Source of the DNA: Chlorobium sp.
GTDB taxonomy: Bacteria; Bacteroidota; Chlorobiia; Chlorobiales; Chlorobiaceae
NCBI GenBank assembly: GCA_028277485.1
Contig: JANQGE010000068.1
Location: 1-64,000, forward strand
Direction of reading: 5' to 3'
DNA: 64,000 bases
Shown here: one piece after another, positions 42,701-50,416 of the stretch
How the letters are laid out: every line of letters starts with the position of its first letter
Numbering within the stretch: the stretch's first letter is position 1
Made by a program: the position numbers and the translations under genes
Notes under the pieces: generated by a model
The model's database searches: none
What the model was told of the DNA's origin: nothing
Seen by the model: the letters and a program-made list of their open reading frames with translations, nothing else

Positions 42701-42899
42701 TGTTCACCCGAACCTCCCGGAGCACTGGAGGTCACTGGACATCAAGATATGTTTCCGTAAAAGCTGGTATCGCATTGTTATCGATCATAAAGCCATTACG
42801 GTACACCTTCTCGAAAGCCCCGAGGCAAGTGTCACAGCCTGCATTGCCGGCCATAAGGTGACTATCGGCAGGGGGGCAAAAGCAACAAGCAATTGTTGA
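39747..42899 (+). CDS. beta-phosphoglucomutase-GH65 disaccharide phosphorylase fusion
   Basis: 1050 residues. Residues 1-235 are a HAD of the beta-phosphoglucomutase type (D8 and D10 in VIFDLDGVVT, later CVVVEDAISGVQAGSAGNFG). Residues 250-1045 are a GH65 phosphorylase: AIGNGYIGTRGAYEG, the barrel segments GHIFWDEIYILPFFI and MFPWQTADDGSEETQ, catalytic acid E743 in EGVMGPDEFHE, and the phosphate loop DTQGGTTQEGIHCGVMGGT. GH65 enzymes split trehalose, maltose or kojibiose to beta-glucose-1-phosphate, which the fused mutase could turn into glucose-6-phosphate. It starts 47 bases after the HAD gene, probably one operon. Confidence 0.88.
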   Translation: MLKGVIFDLDGVVTGTAKIHSLAWESMFNTFLKEYAEANNEPFVPFDPALDYLKYVDGKPRMEGVRSFLESRDIELPFGEIDDIPEMPTICGLGNRKNEVFTEILIKEGPEVFQSTVDFIRELKSRGIRIGIASSSRNCKLILELAQLETLFETRVDGEVSLELGLKGKPNPDIFTTAADNLDLHPHDCVVVEDAISGVQAGSAGNFGLVLGIAREIEGIQLKEEGADIVIRDLGEITVDEVIRWFQEEIAEDGWNLRYATFKPEEEKLRETLTAIGNGYIGTRGAYEGPKASQYLYPGTYIAGVFNKIPSKVHGETIYNNDFVNCPNWLPVEFRICCGSFIDPFEQKILSYSQDLDMQSAVMSREIVFQDNLGRITRISSQRIASMANPHLCALQFSFVPINYSGDVEFRTAIDGRVENKGVARYSSLASDHLEHVDSGRSGEGMYLHVQTNSSHYQIVTHAKSNIRVSGAAVDAQKSVDPSPRYIAELFKVPLTRGQECTIEKIVAVHTSLDRDHDDPKAAGDKAILSAVSFSELLDAHTAAWQKIWEKCNISIDGDRFSQKALRFHTYHLMGTASPHNPSIDAGMPARGLNGEAYRGHIFWDEIYILPFFIHHFPDIAKALLMYRYKRLDAAREYARENGYRGAMFPWQTADDGSEETQIVHYNPQSGTWGPDLSRNQRHVSIAVFYNTWHYAHGTGDTEFLQQYGAEILFEVARFWASISRYLPDTGQYHIEGVMGPDEFHEKLPESSKEGLKDNAYTNIMTAWLLEKAVELAENLDPSVMDKLVTKIGIGYDEIEEWKKICSSMHIIFTKDGILEQFDGYMKLEELDWDQYRKKYGNIHRMDRILKAEGDSPDNYKVAKQADVLMTFYTLSPVEVQHVLEKNGHRIEDPVKMVRDNYYYYEPRTSHGSTLSKVVHAIISSYLHDGHQTAWTWFAESLKSDIEDTQGGTTQEGIHCGVMGGTLDAVTRYFAGVSFTNDMLNVHPNLPEHWRSLDIKICFRKSWYRIVIDHKAITVHLLESPEASVTACIAGHKVTIGRGAKATSNC

Positions 42900-43136
42900 A
42901 TTTACACTCAAACAAGCCGGATGGGTGTATAACAAGTGATGCCTCCGGTTATGCTGGGGGGGCGACAAGTAACAAGTCGTCAAATCAAGCCCCGAATATG
43001 TCTTCCCCCGTTACGGGTTACTCGTCGGGACAACCGGATACCGTGGGCTGATTCCTCTCTTTGTATTTTTGTCGGGAAACGGTATATATTAACACGTTAT
43101 TTTCCCATATTCCGATGACCTCTTGCCTTTTACGTT

Positions 43137-44177
43137 ATGCGGCTTTCAAATTTTCGATACAACCTGCCGAAATCCAGAATCGCTGACCGCCCGGTTTCAC
43201 CCCGCAATACATGCAAGCTCATGGTGCTGAACCGGAGGAAAAAGGAAATCGATCATAAAGTATTCACCGACATTACCTCGTATTTCAAGAAAGGCGACCT
43301 TCTTGTTCTAAACAACAGCAGGGTTTTCCCTGCAAAGATTTTCGGACAGAAAGAAAAAACCGATGCCAAGATCGAAGTTTTTCTTTTACGCGAGCTGAAC
43401 AAAGAGGCCGGGTTATGGGACGTACTTGTCGATCCGGCCAGAAAAGTACGTGTCGGCAATAAAATATATTTCCAGGATGACGTAGTTGCCGAGGTTGTCG
43501 ACAATACAACATCCAGAGGTCGCACCATAAGGTTTCTCAACCCTGAAATCGATGTTTTCGAGTTAGTTGAGAAAATCGGGTCGGTTCCGCTCCCGCCCTA
43601 CTTCTCCAGAAAACCGGATGAATCCGATCGTGAAGACTACCAGACGGTATACGCATCACAAACGGGGGCCGTCGTCGCTCCTATGGCGGGACTTCATTTC
43701 ACCATGCCCCTGCTCGAGGAAATAAAGAAAAAAGGTGTCAAAATACTTCAGATAACACTTCACCCCAGCCTCAGCTCATTCAACGCCATCGAGGTGGAAG
43801 ATGTCTCGAAGCACAAGATGGATTCCGAGTATTTCAACATTCCCTACCAGACAGCAATGGAGATTAACGAAACCAAGCTCAACAAGTCAGGAAGGGTCAT
43901 TGCCGTCGGAACAACCACCTGCAGAGTCCTTGAAGCCAATGCTACCGTCGAGGGAAAAATAAAGTTCGGCCAGGGATGGACGGACAAGTTCATTTACCCT
44001 CCTTACCAGTTCAAGGTCACCGATGCGCTTTTCACGAACTTTCAGCAGCCCGAAACAACCCTGCTCATGATGGTGAGTGCGTTTGCCGAGTACCGCCTGC
44101 TGATGGATGCCTACAAAAACGCGTTGAAGAGCGACTACCGTTTTCTGGCATATGGTGATGCCATGTTTATTTGCTAA
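43137..44177 (+). CDS. queA: S-adenosylmethionine:tRNA ribosyltransferase-isomerase
   Basis: 346 residues. Characteristic blocks: FRYNLPKSRIADRPVSPRNT, LLVLNNSRVFPAKIFGQKE, GSVPLPPYFSRKPDESDRED, YQTVYASQTGAVVAPMAGLH, HPSLSSFNAIEVED and QPETTLLMMVSAFA. It makes epoxyqueuosine in tRNA. It is followed 45 bases later by ispD. Confidence 0.97.
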   Translation: MRLSNFRYNLPKSRIADRPVSPRNTCKLMVLNRRKKEIDHKVFTDITSYFKKGDLLVLNNSRVFPAKIFGQKEKTDAKIEVFLLRELNKEAGLWDVLVDPARKVRVGNKIYFQDDVVAEVVDNTTSRGRTIRFLNPEIDVFELVEKIGSVPLPPYFSRKPDESDREDYQTVYASQTGAVVAPMAGLHFTMPLLEEIKKKGVKILQITLHPSLSSFNAIEVEDVSKHKMDSEYFNIPYQTAMEINETKLNKSGRVIAVGTTTCRVLEANATVEGKIKFGQGWTDKFIYPPYQFKVTDALFTNFQQPETTLLMMVSAFAEYRLLMDAYKNALKSDYRFLAYGDAMFIC

Positions 44178-44222
44178 CAACCTATACTGATCGTTTCAAA
44201 CTGTGCAAGCCCAACAGTCATC

Positions 44223-44978
44223 ATGAGTTCATATGCCATCATCGCCGCCGGCGGTGTCGGAAAACGCATGAAGCTGCAACGCGGTCTCAGCAAGCAGCTT
44301 CTTGAAATCGGCGGTTATCCGGTCATTTATCATACCCTTTCGGCATTTGAACGCGCATCCTCCATCACAGCCGTTTATGTCGCAACCAAGTCTGAAGGTA
44401 TCGAGTTGCTGAAGAACATGACAGACCGGTACGGCTTCACCAAGGTAAGAGCCGTTATAACCGGAGGCAAGGAACGCCAGGATTCGGTTTACAACTGTAT
44501 AGAACTCATTGAAAAGCATATCCTCGATTCCGGAAAATCACCTGATGCCATTCTGGTACATGACGGGGCAAGGCCGTTCATTCAGCATGACGAAATCGAT
44601 GAAATCGCATCCCTTTCCACATATTACGGCGCCTGCGTACCCGCAACGAAACCGAAAGATACGATCAAGTATATCGCCGAGAATCCGGATTTTTTCGGTG
44701 AAACACTTGACAGAAGCCGTCTTCTTCAGGTTCAGACCCCCCAGGGTTTCGCCTCGAAAACACTGATTCAGGCACATAAACACGCCAGACTTGAACAGTG
44801 CTACGCAACAGATGACGCCGCTCTTGTTGAAAAGTTCTTTCCCGAACAAAACATCAAGATTTACGAGACAGGGTATCATAATATCAAAATCACCACCCCG
44901 GAGGACATTCCCCTTGCAGAAGCAATTCTCGCGAAGCTGCAAGCACAGCAGAAACTGCCATCAAGGGAACAAAGCTGA
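44223..44978 (+). CDS. ispD: 2-C-methyl-D-erythritol 4-phosphate cytidylyltransferase
   Basis: 251 residues. Nucleotide-binding IIAAGGVGKRMKLQRGLSKQ, ITGGKERQDSVYNCIELI, VHDGARPFIQHDEID, KDTIKYI and RSRLLQVQTPQGFASKTLIQ, then TDDAAL and NIKITTPEDIPLAEAIL. It makes CDP-ME in the MEP isoprenoid pathway that supplies phytol/farnesyl tails, carotenoids and quinones. It probably shares a transcript with queA. Confidence 0.97.
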   Translation: MSSYAIIAAGGVGKRMKLQRGLSKQLLEIGGYPVIYHTLSAFERASSITAVYVATKSEGIELLKNMTDRYGFTKVRAVITGGKERQDSVYNCIELIEKHILDSGKSPDAILVHDGARPFIQHDEIDEIASLSTYYGACVPATKPKDTIKYIAENPDFFGETLDRSRLLQVQTPQGFASKTLIQAHKHARLEQCYATDDAALVEKFFPEQNIKIYETGYHNIKITTPEDIPLAEAILAKLQAQQKLPSREQS

Positions 44979-45066
44979 CAAAACAAAATAAGCGTTGCGA
45001 TATCCGGCGACGGTTCGTATATTAGCAGCCCTGTGTTTTTGAACACATTCATTTAAACACAGTTGC

Positions 45067-45140
45067 GGTGAGGTAGCTCAGTTGGTAAGAGCGCAGGATT
45101 CATAACCCTGAGGTCGAGGGTTCAACTCCCTCCCTCACCA
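45067..45140 (+). tRNA. tRNA-Met(CAU)
   Basis: 74 nt: acceptor GGTGAGG/CCTCACC, D arm GCTCAGTTGGTAAGAGC, anticodon arm CAGGA-TTCATAA-CCCTG (one A-C pair), T arm GAGGG-TTCAACT-CCCTC, A73, no encoded CCA. The body looks like elongator tRNA-Met; tRNA-Ile2 (lysidine-modified CAU) is less likely but not excluded. Confidence 0.92.
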
Positions 45141-45572
45141 CCTGTTACTGCTTTTGGTTACCGCTTACCAACCTCTCTTCGGAGATCGGGGTCGGAAGAG
45201 TAGTGACGAGTGACAAGTCAAAATTCAAAAGTAAAAAGTCAAAAAAGGGAAAGTTGGCAGTAGCCAGTAGACAAGGCGACAAGGAAAAGAAAGGATCGAT
45301 TCCCGATTCCGATAGCGACGGCGAACCCCGAAAGAAAAGGAATGAACAAATCTGGTTTTTCCAACAGCGTATTATAGCAGAGCTGACGAAATTGGTGAAA
45401 AGGATGTTCGGTTCAGGAGGATGCAGCTGGATATGAACTTGAGTAAATAACCGTGATTCTTGAGTCGGAAATCGGGGTCGGTATCGGGTTTCGGGGTCGA
45501 AAGGGAATCAGTCGGCAGTAGGCAGTTGGCAATTTTTGACTTTTTACTTTTGCCTTTTGACTTTTCTTCGAC
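45141..45572. other. AT-rich spacer between two tRNA genes
   Basis: No gene is supported. It contains degenerate AAAGTAAAAAGTCAAAA and TTTTTGACTTTTTACTTTTG tracts that are roughly inverted copies of each other near the two ends (about 45215-45250 and 45530-45565), and a GATTCCGATAGCGACGGCGA block shared with the element at 35142. Open frames here are repeat-derived. Confidence 0.5.
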
Positions 45573-45645
45573 GCGGGTGTAACTCAGTTGGTAGAGTGTT
45601 TGCTTCCCAAGCAAAATGTCGCGAGTTCGAGTCTCGTCACCCGCT
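45573..45645 (+). tRNA. tRNA-Gly(CCC)
   Basis: 73 nt: acceptor GCGGGTG/CACCCGC, D arm ACTCAGTTGGTAGAGT, anticodon arm TTTGC-TTCCCAA-GCAAA (anticodon CCC), T arm GCGAG-TTCGAGT-CTCGT, discriminator T, no encoded CCA. Confidence 0.94.
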
Positions 45646-45699
45646 CAACTGCAAACCCCGCACACCGGGTACACTCTCCCCGGAAAAACAGCTCTTTCC

Positions 45700-46146
45700 A
45701 TGAAAGAATCATCGATTTTCACTGCCCCGGTCACGGTCGAGGATATCAACACCGCCCAGATCATAGACGGCCAGATGGCAAGGCACCTCGGTATTGAAAT
45801 GACCGAAATCGGCAGCAACTACATGACAGCAAAAATGCCGGTCGATCACCGCACCATCCAGCGCATAGGCATTATGCATGGCGGGGCATCGCTTGCACTT
45901 GCAGAAACCGTCGGAAGCATCGCTGCCTCCTACTGCATAGACCGGGATAACTACTTTATTGTAGGCCAGGAAATCAACGCAAACCATATACGGTCTGTAC
46001 GAGAAGGCTTTGTCCATGCAAAAGCCACACCGCTTCACCTCGGCAAAAGCTCCCAGGTCTGGGATATAAAGATCACCAATGATGCCGACAAGTTGGTATG
46101 TGTCAGCCGCTTTACCGTGGCTGTATTGCTTAAAAGCAGGGAGTGA
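45700..46146 (+). CDS. hotdog-fold acyl-CoA thioesterase (PaaI/MenI-like)
   Basis: 148 residues from ATG 45700; an in-frame extension upstream runs into tRNA-Gly and is discarded. Typical hotdog thioesterase motifs: IEMTEIGSNYMTAKMPVDHR, RIGIMHGGASLALAETVGSI (catalytic region) and GQEINANHIRSVREGFVHAK. It resembles the 1,4-dihydroxy-2-naphthoyl-CoA hydrolases of menaquinone synthesis (YdiI type), which green sulfur bacteria need; other aryl- or acyl-CoA substrates are possible. Confidence 0.82.
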   Translation: MKESSIFTAPVTVEDINTAQIIDGQMARHLGIEMTEIGSNYMTAKMPVDHRTIQRIGIMHGGASLALAETVGSIAASYCIDRDNYFIVGQEINANHIRSVREGFVHAKATPLHLGKSSQVWDIKITNDADKLVCVSRFTVAVLLKSRE

Positions 46147-46249
46147 ACGTTTTTTAAAAAGTTTTCATACCTTAGTAATTCACTATCAGTTGCAAGAACA
46201 CTTCGAAAAACCATCAAAAGCCTGGACATTTCTATACATTGCCGTAAGG

Positions 46250-46368
46250 CCCGATTTGGGATATGAGGCGGACGGAGCACAGAAACCGGAGTGTACACAG
46301 AGTACATGAGGATTTCGAGCACTGGCCAACGAAGTAATCAGGGCGCGCAACAAATTAATAGAGGTGCC
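46250..46368. repeat. GGGCACCTCTAT element, 5'-truncated copy
   Basis: Carries the conserved interior (GCGGACGGAGCACAGAAACC, GAGTACATGAGGATTTCGAG, CAACGAAGTAATCAGGGCGC) and right end AATAGAGGTGCC; the left end is replaced by GCCCGATTTGGGATATGAG. It occupies most of the 258-base gap before the radical SAM gene. Confidence 0.75.
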
Positions 46369-46404
46369 TTTAATAGAGACATCCTTAATCCTTTTTACCA
46401 GTAA

Positions 46405-47808
46405 ATGCAGATCGACCAGCCTGAGACAAACTTTTCATCTGAATCCAACGGATATTCGGAAAAAAGCCTCAAGCAGCTCGCCGCCGAAAAAAAATCACGA
46501 AAAAAATGGCTGCTGATACAGCCGGTAAGCAACACCTGCATGATGGTGGACTCCGGATCAGTGAGTATGCCGCTGAACCTCATCATGGTTGCCACCCTGG
46601 CAGGCGAACTTTTCGATGTTATCTTTATCGATGAAAGGATTGGCGACCAGATCCCGGAGGATTTCTCGGAGTTCGATGTCGTCGCCGTAACTTCCCGCAC
46701 GCTCAACGCTTCGAAAGCATACGCGATCGGTGATGCCGCACTTTCTCAAGGCAAGACTGTCATTCTTGGCGGTGTACACCCCACCATGGTGCATGACGAG
46801 GCAAGAGAACACTGTACCAGCATCGTGTACGGTGAAATCGAGTCGGTCTGGACGGAACTTGCTGTTGACATCCTTTCAGGCAAAATGAAACCGGTATACC
46901 GGGCACGGGCCTTCAAGCCCATGGCGTCGATGACACATCCCGATTTCAGCCACGCCCTCAAATCAAGAAAAGCGAAAAAATACAGCAGTCGCATACCTAT
47001 TCTTGCCACCAAAGGCTGTCCCGTGGGATGCAACTTCTGCACCACACCGACTATTTATGGAAAAAACTACCGGTACCGTGAGGTAGACCTGGTCCTGAAT
47101 GAAATGCGATACCACCAGGAACGGCTCGGGAAAGAAAAAATTTTCTTGTCCTTCATGGACGACAACATCAGTTTCAGACCAAAGTATTTCATGGAACTGC
47201 TTGAAGGAATGGCCAAGCTTGGCGTCAGATGGAATGCAAACATCTCGATGAATTTTCTGCACAAGCCGGAAATCGCGGAACTCGCCGGGAAGTCTGGTTG
47301 TGATCTGATGAGCATAGGATTCGAGTCTCTCAACCCCGAGATCCTCAAAACCGTCCACAAAGGCTCTAACAAGCTTGGCAACTATGAAACTGTCGTGAGC
47401 AACTTGCACAAGAACGGTGTAGCCATACAGGGCTATTTCATGTTTGGTTTCGATAATGACAGTGACGAGAGCTTCCAGATGACCTATGACTTCATCATGA
47501 ACAACAAGATCGAGTTCCCGGTTTTCTCACTTGTCACACCGTTCCCCGGCACGCCGTATTTCGATGAAATGAAACCAAGGCTGCGGCATTTCAACTGGGA
47601 CAAGTACGACACCTATCACTACATGTTCGAGCCGACAAAAATATCGGGTGAAAAGCTGTTGGAAAACTTCGTCAAGCTTCAGAAAGAGGTGTATAAAAAA
47701 CGGGCGATCATGCGGCGCATGAAAGGCAAGCCGTTCAATTGGGTATGGCTTGCCAACTATATGATGCACCGGTTCACGAAGAAGTTATCTCCGGAAATAT
47801 ACTTGTAA
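46405..47808 (+). CDS. B12-binding radical SAM protein, bacteriochlorophyll methyltransferase-like (BchQ/BchR candidate)
   Basis: 467 residues. An N-terminal B12-binding-like Rossmann domain (about 35-165; LGGVHPTMVHDEAREHC) is followed by a radical SAM core with C205, C209 and C212 (TKGCPVGCNFCTTP) and FMDDNISFRPKYFMELLEGM. The extended C-terminus (SPEIYL end) is like class B methylases. In green sulfur bacteria this architecture includes BchQ and BchR, which methylate the C8 side chain and C12 of chlorosome bacteriochlorophylls, and BchE. Which one, if any, cannot be settled here; no bch gene is adjacent. Confidence 0.75.
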   Translation: MQIDQPETNFSSESNGYSEKSLKQLAAEKKSRKKWLLIQPVSNTCMMVDSGSVSMPLNLIMVATLAGELFDVIFIDERIGDQIPEDFSEFDVVAVTSRTLNASKAYAIGDAALSQGKTVILGGVHPTMVHDEAREHCTSIVYGEIESVWTELAVDILSGKMKPVYRARAFKPMASMTHPDFSHALKSRKAKKYSSRIPILATKGCPVGCNFCTTPTIYGKNYRYREVDLVLNEMRYHQERLGKEKIFLSFMDDNISFRPKYFMELLEGMAKLGVRWNANISMNFLHKPEIAELAGKSGCDLMSIGFESLNPEILKTVHKGSNKLGNYETVVSNLHKNGVAIQGYFMFGFDNDSDESFQMTYDFIMNNKIEFPVFSLVTPFPGTPYFDEMKPRLRHFNWDKYDTYHYMFEPTKISGEKLLENFVKLQKEVYKKRAIMRRMKGKPFNWVWLANYMMHRFTKKLSPEIYL

Positions 47809-47982
47809 TCCACCATCAAACCACCCTGGTGCCTTTCCGTACAAAATAATCCCTGCTCTTGGCAATACGGCCAAAATACGTATATTGTACATGCATTCCT
47901 TCAGTACACCTTTAGTACCTCACAAATACTCTGTTTTTTTCAATGCATTTCTAAAGCGGTTTGTACCGAAAGGAGACATTTG

Positions 47983-48282
47983 ATGAACAGGATCAAACTT
48001 CACCTCAAATTCGACCCCAGCGTGATAATGTACCTTGTCATTGTCGACAAGCTTCTGCAGAAACAGGCAGATTTACTGAAAGTCGAGCCTTCCGAAAAAT
48101 TTTTCCAAATGGTTCGCGAGCTGGTGGTCACCCACATCGTTGAAGGCCAGGTTCCCCCGGAAAAGATCGCCGCTCCAATCATGAATATCGCCGACGACAT
48201 GATGTCGGGACGAGAAGTGGTTATGCGTGCCGGAGACTACATTGCGCTCATGAGCTACGCCAAGTCAAAGAAAATGCTTTGA
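47983..48282 (+). CDS. hypothetical protein of about 100 residues
   Basis: 99 residues from ATG 47983 with AAAGGAG seven bases upstream, a strong start. A helical, soluble protein (MNRIKLHLKFDPSVIMYLVI, VDKLLQKQADLLKVEPSEKF, IMNIADDMMSGREVV). No recognised family; probably a Chlorobi-restricted small protein. It sits between the two radical SAM genes, 78 bases before the second. Confidence 0.75.
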   Translation: MNRIKLHLKFDPSVIMYLVIVDKLLQKQADLLKVEPSEKFFQMVRELVVTHIVEGQVPPEKIAAPIMNIADDMMSGREVVMRAGDYIALMSYAKSKKML

Positions 48283-48360
48283 TACGACAGAGCAGGAGAA
48301 AAGGTTTCTTGCCTTTTCTCCTGTATATGTCATTTCACCGCCCCCGAAATTACAGGCACC

Positions 48361-49425
48361 ATGTCGTTTGAAGGCTTCCCTATCGTTGTTGGTCTGGAGT
48401 TGACCCTGGCCTGCAATCTTCAATGCAAACATTGCGCATCTTCCGCAACCGGGAAGACCAGGAAACACGAGCTTTCCCTCCGTCAACTGCTTAATCTCTG
48501 CGATCAATTTCCCGATCTTTTTGTGCAGGAAGTCGATCTGACCGGTGGCGAACCATTGTTACGAGCTGAATGGACAAAAGTAACAGAACACCTCCGTAAG
48601 CTGGGCATTGTCGTCAGAATGGTAACCAATGGCATTTTGCTGAAAGAAAATGCCAAAAAATTAGCTGATTCAGGTATAACGACCGTTGGGATCAGCCTGG
48701 ACGGTCTGGAGGAAACACACGATTATATCCGTGAAAAGCCAGGACTCTTCTCACATATCGTCTCGGGCATCGAAGCTGCTCTTGCCGAAGGAGTTCCGGT
48801 TGCCGTCATAACGGCCGTCAATGACATAAACATAGGTCAGCTACCCGCTTTACAATCTTTTCTTCGGGAACTGGGCATCAAGCACTGGCAGCTTCAGCCG
48901 ACTTTTTCGATCGGACGAGCCTGGGATAACGAGATCACTGTGTCCAACCAAACCTATCTGGAATTGGGCAGGTACATCCGGCACCTCAAAGCCCCTTGCG
49001 ACACTTCCGCCATCAGCATCATGCCGGCAGACGGTGTAGGTTATTTCACTGATCTTGACACCCGAGAGCGACCATGGAAGGGTTGCTCGGCCGGGATTTC
49101 ATCATGCGGGATCACCAGTGACGGCAACGTCAAAGGCTGCCTTTCGCTCCCCGATCATTTCAACGAAGGGAATCTTAGAGAACAGGATTTTTGGAGCATC
49201 TGGTTTGCCGAGAGCTCCTTTGCCTTCAACCGACAGTTTTCAAACGGCAGCCTCAATGACAACTGCAAAGGCTGTAGCTACGGCAACCAATGCAAAGGCG
49301 GCTGCGCTGTCATATCCTATGCCGCAACAGGTCGCCTGCATAACAATCCCTACTGTTTCCATCGCCTGCTTAACAAAAGCGCCACACCAGACCCCGCCGC
49401 CATCCCGTCCTCTTGCAATACGTAA
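48361..49425 (+). CDS. radical SAM/SPASM-domain protein
   Basis: 354 residues. Radical SAM cluster C18, C22, C25 (LACNLQCKHCASSA), the GGEP motif in DLTGGEPLLRAEWTKV, VTNGILL and GISLDGLEETHDYIREKP. The C-terminus has a Cys-rich SPASM-type region (GCSAGISSCGITSDGNVKGC, then CKGCSYGNQCKGGC) for auxiliary iron-sulfur clusters. Such proteins modify peptides or mature enzymes; related ones act in heme d1 and PQQ pathways. No peptide substrate gene is obvious beside it. A methyltransferase follows. Confidence 0.85.
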   Translation: MSFEGFPIVVGLELTLACNLQCKHCASSATGKTRKHELSLRQLLNLCDQFPDLFVQEVDLTGGEPLLRAEWTKVTEHLRKLGIVVRMVTNGILLKENAKKLADSGITTVGISLDGLEETHDYIREKPGLFSHIVSGIEAALAEGVPVAVITAVNDINIGQLPALQSFLRELGIKHWQLQPTFSIGRAWDNEITVSNQTYLELGRYIRHLKAPCDTSAISIMPADGVGYFTDLDTRERPWKGCSAGISSCGITSDGNVKGCLSLPDHFNEGNLREQDFWSIWFAESSFAFNRQFSNGSLNDNCKGCSYGNQCKGGCAVISYAATGRLHNNPYCFHRLLNKSATPDPAAIPSSCNT

Positions 49426-49504
49426 ACAACGCGTACCCTGTTGGCTAATTTCTGCCTACTGGTTACTTTTATGGTTAACAAGCCAACCAGCCATCAAGCT
49501 GACC

Positions 49505-50311
49505 ATGTCCTATATCCATTCATTCTCCGCTCCCGAGCAACAGCGCCTGCTCGAGCAGGCCGAGTTCCTCGAAAAGTATCTCTACCCAACAATTGCATTC
49601 GGGCCTGATGACTCGATTCTTGAAGTAGGATGCGGAGTCGGTGCGCAGATCCGCTGTATGCTCAGGCGCTTCAAACCTGCAATGATAACCGGCGTTGACC
49701 AAGAAGTATCCCAGCTTGAAAAGGCGCTGGCAAACCTGCCGGATGAAGTCCAGGCGGGCACGGTCGATCTGTTTGCATCCACCGGCGACGATCTGCCTTT
49801 TGACGACGATATCTTCGACGGCGCCTACGTCTTTTTTGTATTTGAGCATCTCTCTGATCCGGTGCCGATTATCCGGGAAATAAAACGGGTGCTGAAACCC
49901 GGGGGGAGGTTTTACTGCACGGAAGTAGTCAACCAGGGACTGTATGTTTTTCCTTACAGTCCGGCTATCAGCGGTTACTGGACAGCGTTCAACAACCTGC
50001 AGCACAAGCTCGGCGGCAATCCCGATGCCGGCATGCACCTTGCATCCTGCTTCATCGACGCCGGATTGTCCATCCGGTCCTTCATACCGGTGCCGGTAGT
50101 TATGGACAAACGAATGACGGATGCGGTTGAGCGCAAACATTTTCTTGACATGTGGGAACGATGCTTGTTCAGCGGTGCATCTGCTTTGCTGGAAAGCGGC
50201 ATGATCAGCCCGGAAGTTCCTGAACAGGTTTCGACTGAGTTTGAAAAACTTAGCCATAATCCCGAAACGATTTTCCAGTATGATGCGCGGCAAGTCTTTG
50301 CGGTTAAATAG
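49505..50311 (+). CDS. class I SAM-dependent methyltransferase
   Basis: 268 residues from ATG 49505. SAM-binding motif I ILEVGCGVGAQIRCMLRRFK near residue 40, acidic post-I GVDQEVSQLEKA, motif DLPFDDDIFDGAYVFFVFEH and IIREIKRVLKPGGRFYCTEV, as in UbiE/arsenite-type methyltransferases. It follows the SPASM protein by 79 bases and precedes an OYE-family flavoprotein, so the three may act on one unknown small molecule. Confidence 0.87.
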   Translation: MSYIHSFSAPEQQRLLEQAEFLEKYLYPTIAFGPDDSILEVGCGVGAQIRCMLRRFKPAMITGVDQEVSQLEKALANLPDEVQAGTVDLFASTGDDLPFDDDIFDGAYVFFVFEHLSDPVPIIREIKRVLKPGGRFYCTEVVNQGLYVFPYSPAISGYWTAFNNLQHKLGGNPDAGMHLASCFIDAGLSIRSFIPVPVVMDKRMTDAVERKHFLDMWERCLFSGASALLESGMISPEVPEQVSTEFEKLSHNPETIFQYDARQVFAVK

Positions 50312-50416
50312 CTCTCGAAAAACCTGCCGCAAGTCCCGACTTGCCGGGACACTGCGTTGGGCAGCGCTTATCAGCCGTAATTTGTAAGCGGTGAACCGTT
50401 ATTTGTTTGGAATTCG

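Noticed and set aside
45203..45436. 77-codon Lys/Ser-rich frame between tRNA-Met and tRNA-Gly
   Set aside because: Translation of AAAGTCAAA-type simple repeat; no start context.
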